From: Acanthornis magna | Lineage: Eukaryota > Chordata > Aves > Passeriformes > Acanthizidae | DNA: 64,000 nt | Assembly (NCBI GenBank): GCA_036785705.1 | Contig: JAWUZG010000970.1 | Span: 943,501 to 1,007,500 of the forward strand | Direction of reading: 5' to 3' | Part shown: positions 63,964-64,000 of the stretch, one piece after another | Layout of the letters: each line of letters begins with the position of its first letter | How positions within the stretch are numbered: the stretch's first letter is position 1 | Position numbers and translations under genes: made by a program | The notes under the pieces: model-generated | Told to the model about the DNA's origin: nothing | Databases searched by the model: none | The model's input: only the letters and a program-made list of their open reading frames with translations

Positions 63964-64000
63964 TTTTTTTTTATCTTTTTTATCTTTCTTTTTTTTTTCT
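63964..64000 (+). repeat. T-rich tract running off the window edge
   Basis: T runs are separated by atc and c and continue to the last base of the window, so the true extent is unknown. Confidence 0.9.

Noticed and set aside
1..64000. CRISPR arrays, bacterial operons, mobile insertion sequences, tRNA and rRNA genes
   Set aside because: No regularly spaced direct repeats, no dense open frames, and no tRNA B-box with matching A-box or rRNA core sequences were found by eye.
1..64000. CTCF core sites
   Set aside because: I looked for the ccasyagrkggc-type core on both strands by eye and found no good match. A matrix scan could still find weaker ones.

Overview
The window looks like non-coding DNA from a bird, or less likely another sauropsid. 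It is AT-rich, and I find no intact protein-coding exon, rRNA, tRNA or other gene I can name. The only transposon I recognise with confidence is a pair of decayed fragments of CR1, the LINE family that dominates avian genomes, at about 58.13-58.54 kb. There are no Alu, L1 or B1/B2 elements and no long LTR elements, which argues against a mammal. The very low repeat density fits a bird macrochromosome gene desert or a very large intron. Bacterial features (operons, ribosome binding sites, CRISPR arrays, insertion sequences) are absent. The longest open frames (154 codons at 17.27-17.74 kb and 138 codons at 7.55-7.97 kb) are about as long as chance allows in 64 kb of this composition, so no CDS is called.

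Layout. 0-11 kb is AT-rich unique sequence with a 22-bp perfect palindrome at 1461-1482, a pentanucleotide microsatellite near 5 kb and two enhancer-like blocks (4.54-4.97 and 5.88-6.36 kb). 11.1-12.2 kb holds two more enhancer-like blocks, one with five TAATC/GATTA homeodomain cores within 108 bp. A compound (CA)n(GA)n microsatellite lies at 13.3 kb. At 17.01-17.18 kb there is a small cluster of 12 CpGs, followed by a perfect hairpin of everted T-box-like half-sites and the longest open frame of the window. From 18 to 36 kb the sequence is mostly featureless and AT-rich, with trinucleotide repeats at 30.1 kb and a C-run tract at 33.3 kb. A 15-bp perfect inverted repeat sits in an enhancer-like block at 36.7 kb. 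37-58 kb carries further candidate regulatory blocks (47.5-47.9, 49.5-50.06, 54.8-55.2, 55.5-55.86 and 56.66-56.83 kb) and several short tandem repeats. The CR1 fragments come next, and the last 5 kb is plain AT-rich DNA.

No genes work together here because none is visible. If the window has a function, it is probably cis-regulatory: clusters of homeodomain, POU, SOX and PBX-type motifs are scattered through it. That is inference from motif clustering and sequence texture only. Conservation, chromatin state and the target gene cannot be read from one sequence. I found no convincing undescribed system. The strongest leads are the CpG cluster with its adjoining hairpin and open frame at 17.0-17.8 kb, the palindromes, the SOX-motif cluster at 56.7 kb and the tail-to-tail CR1 junction.
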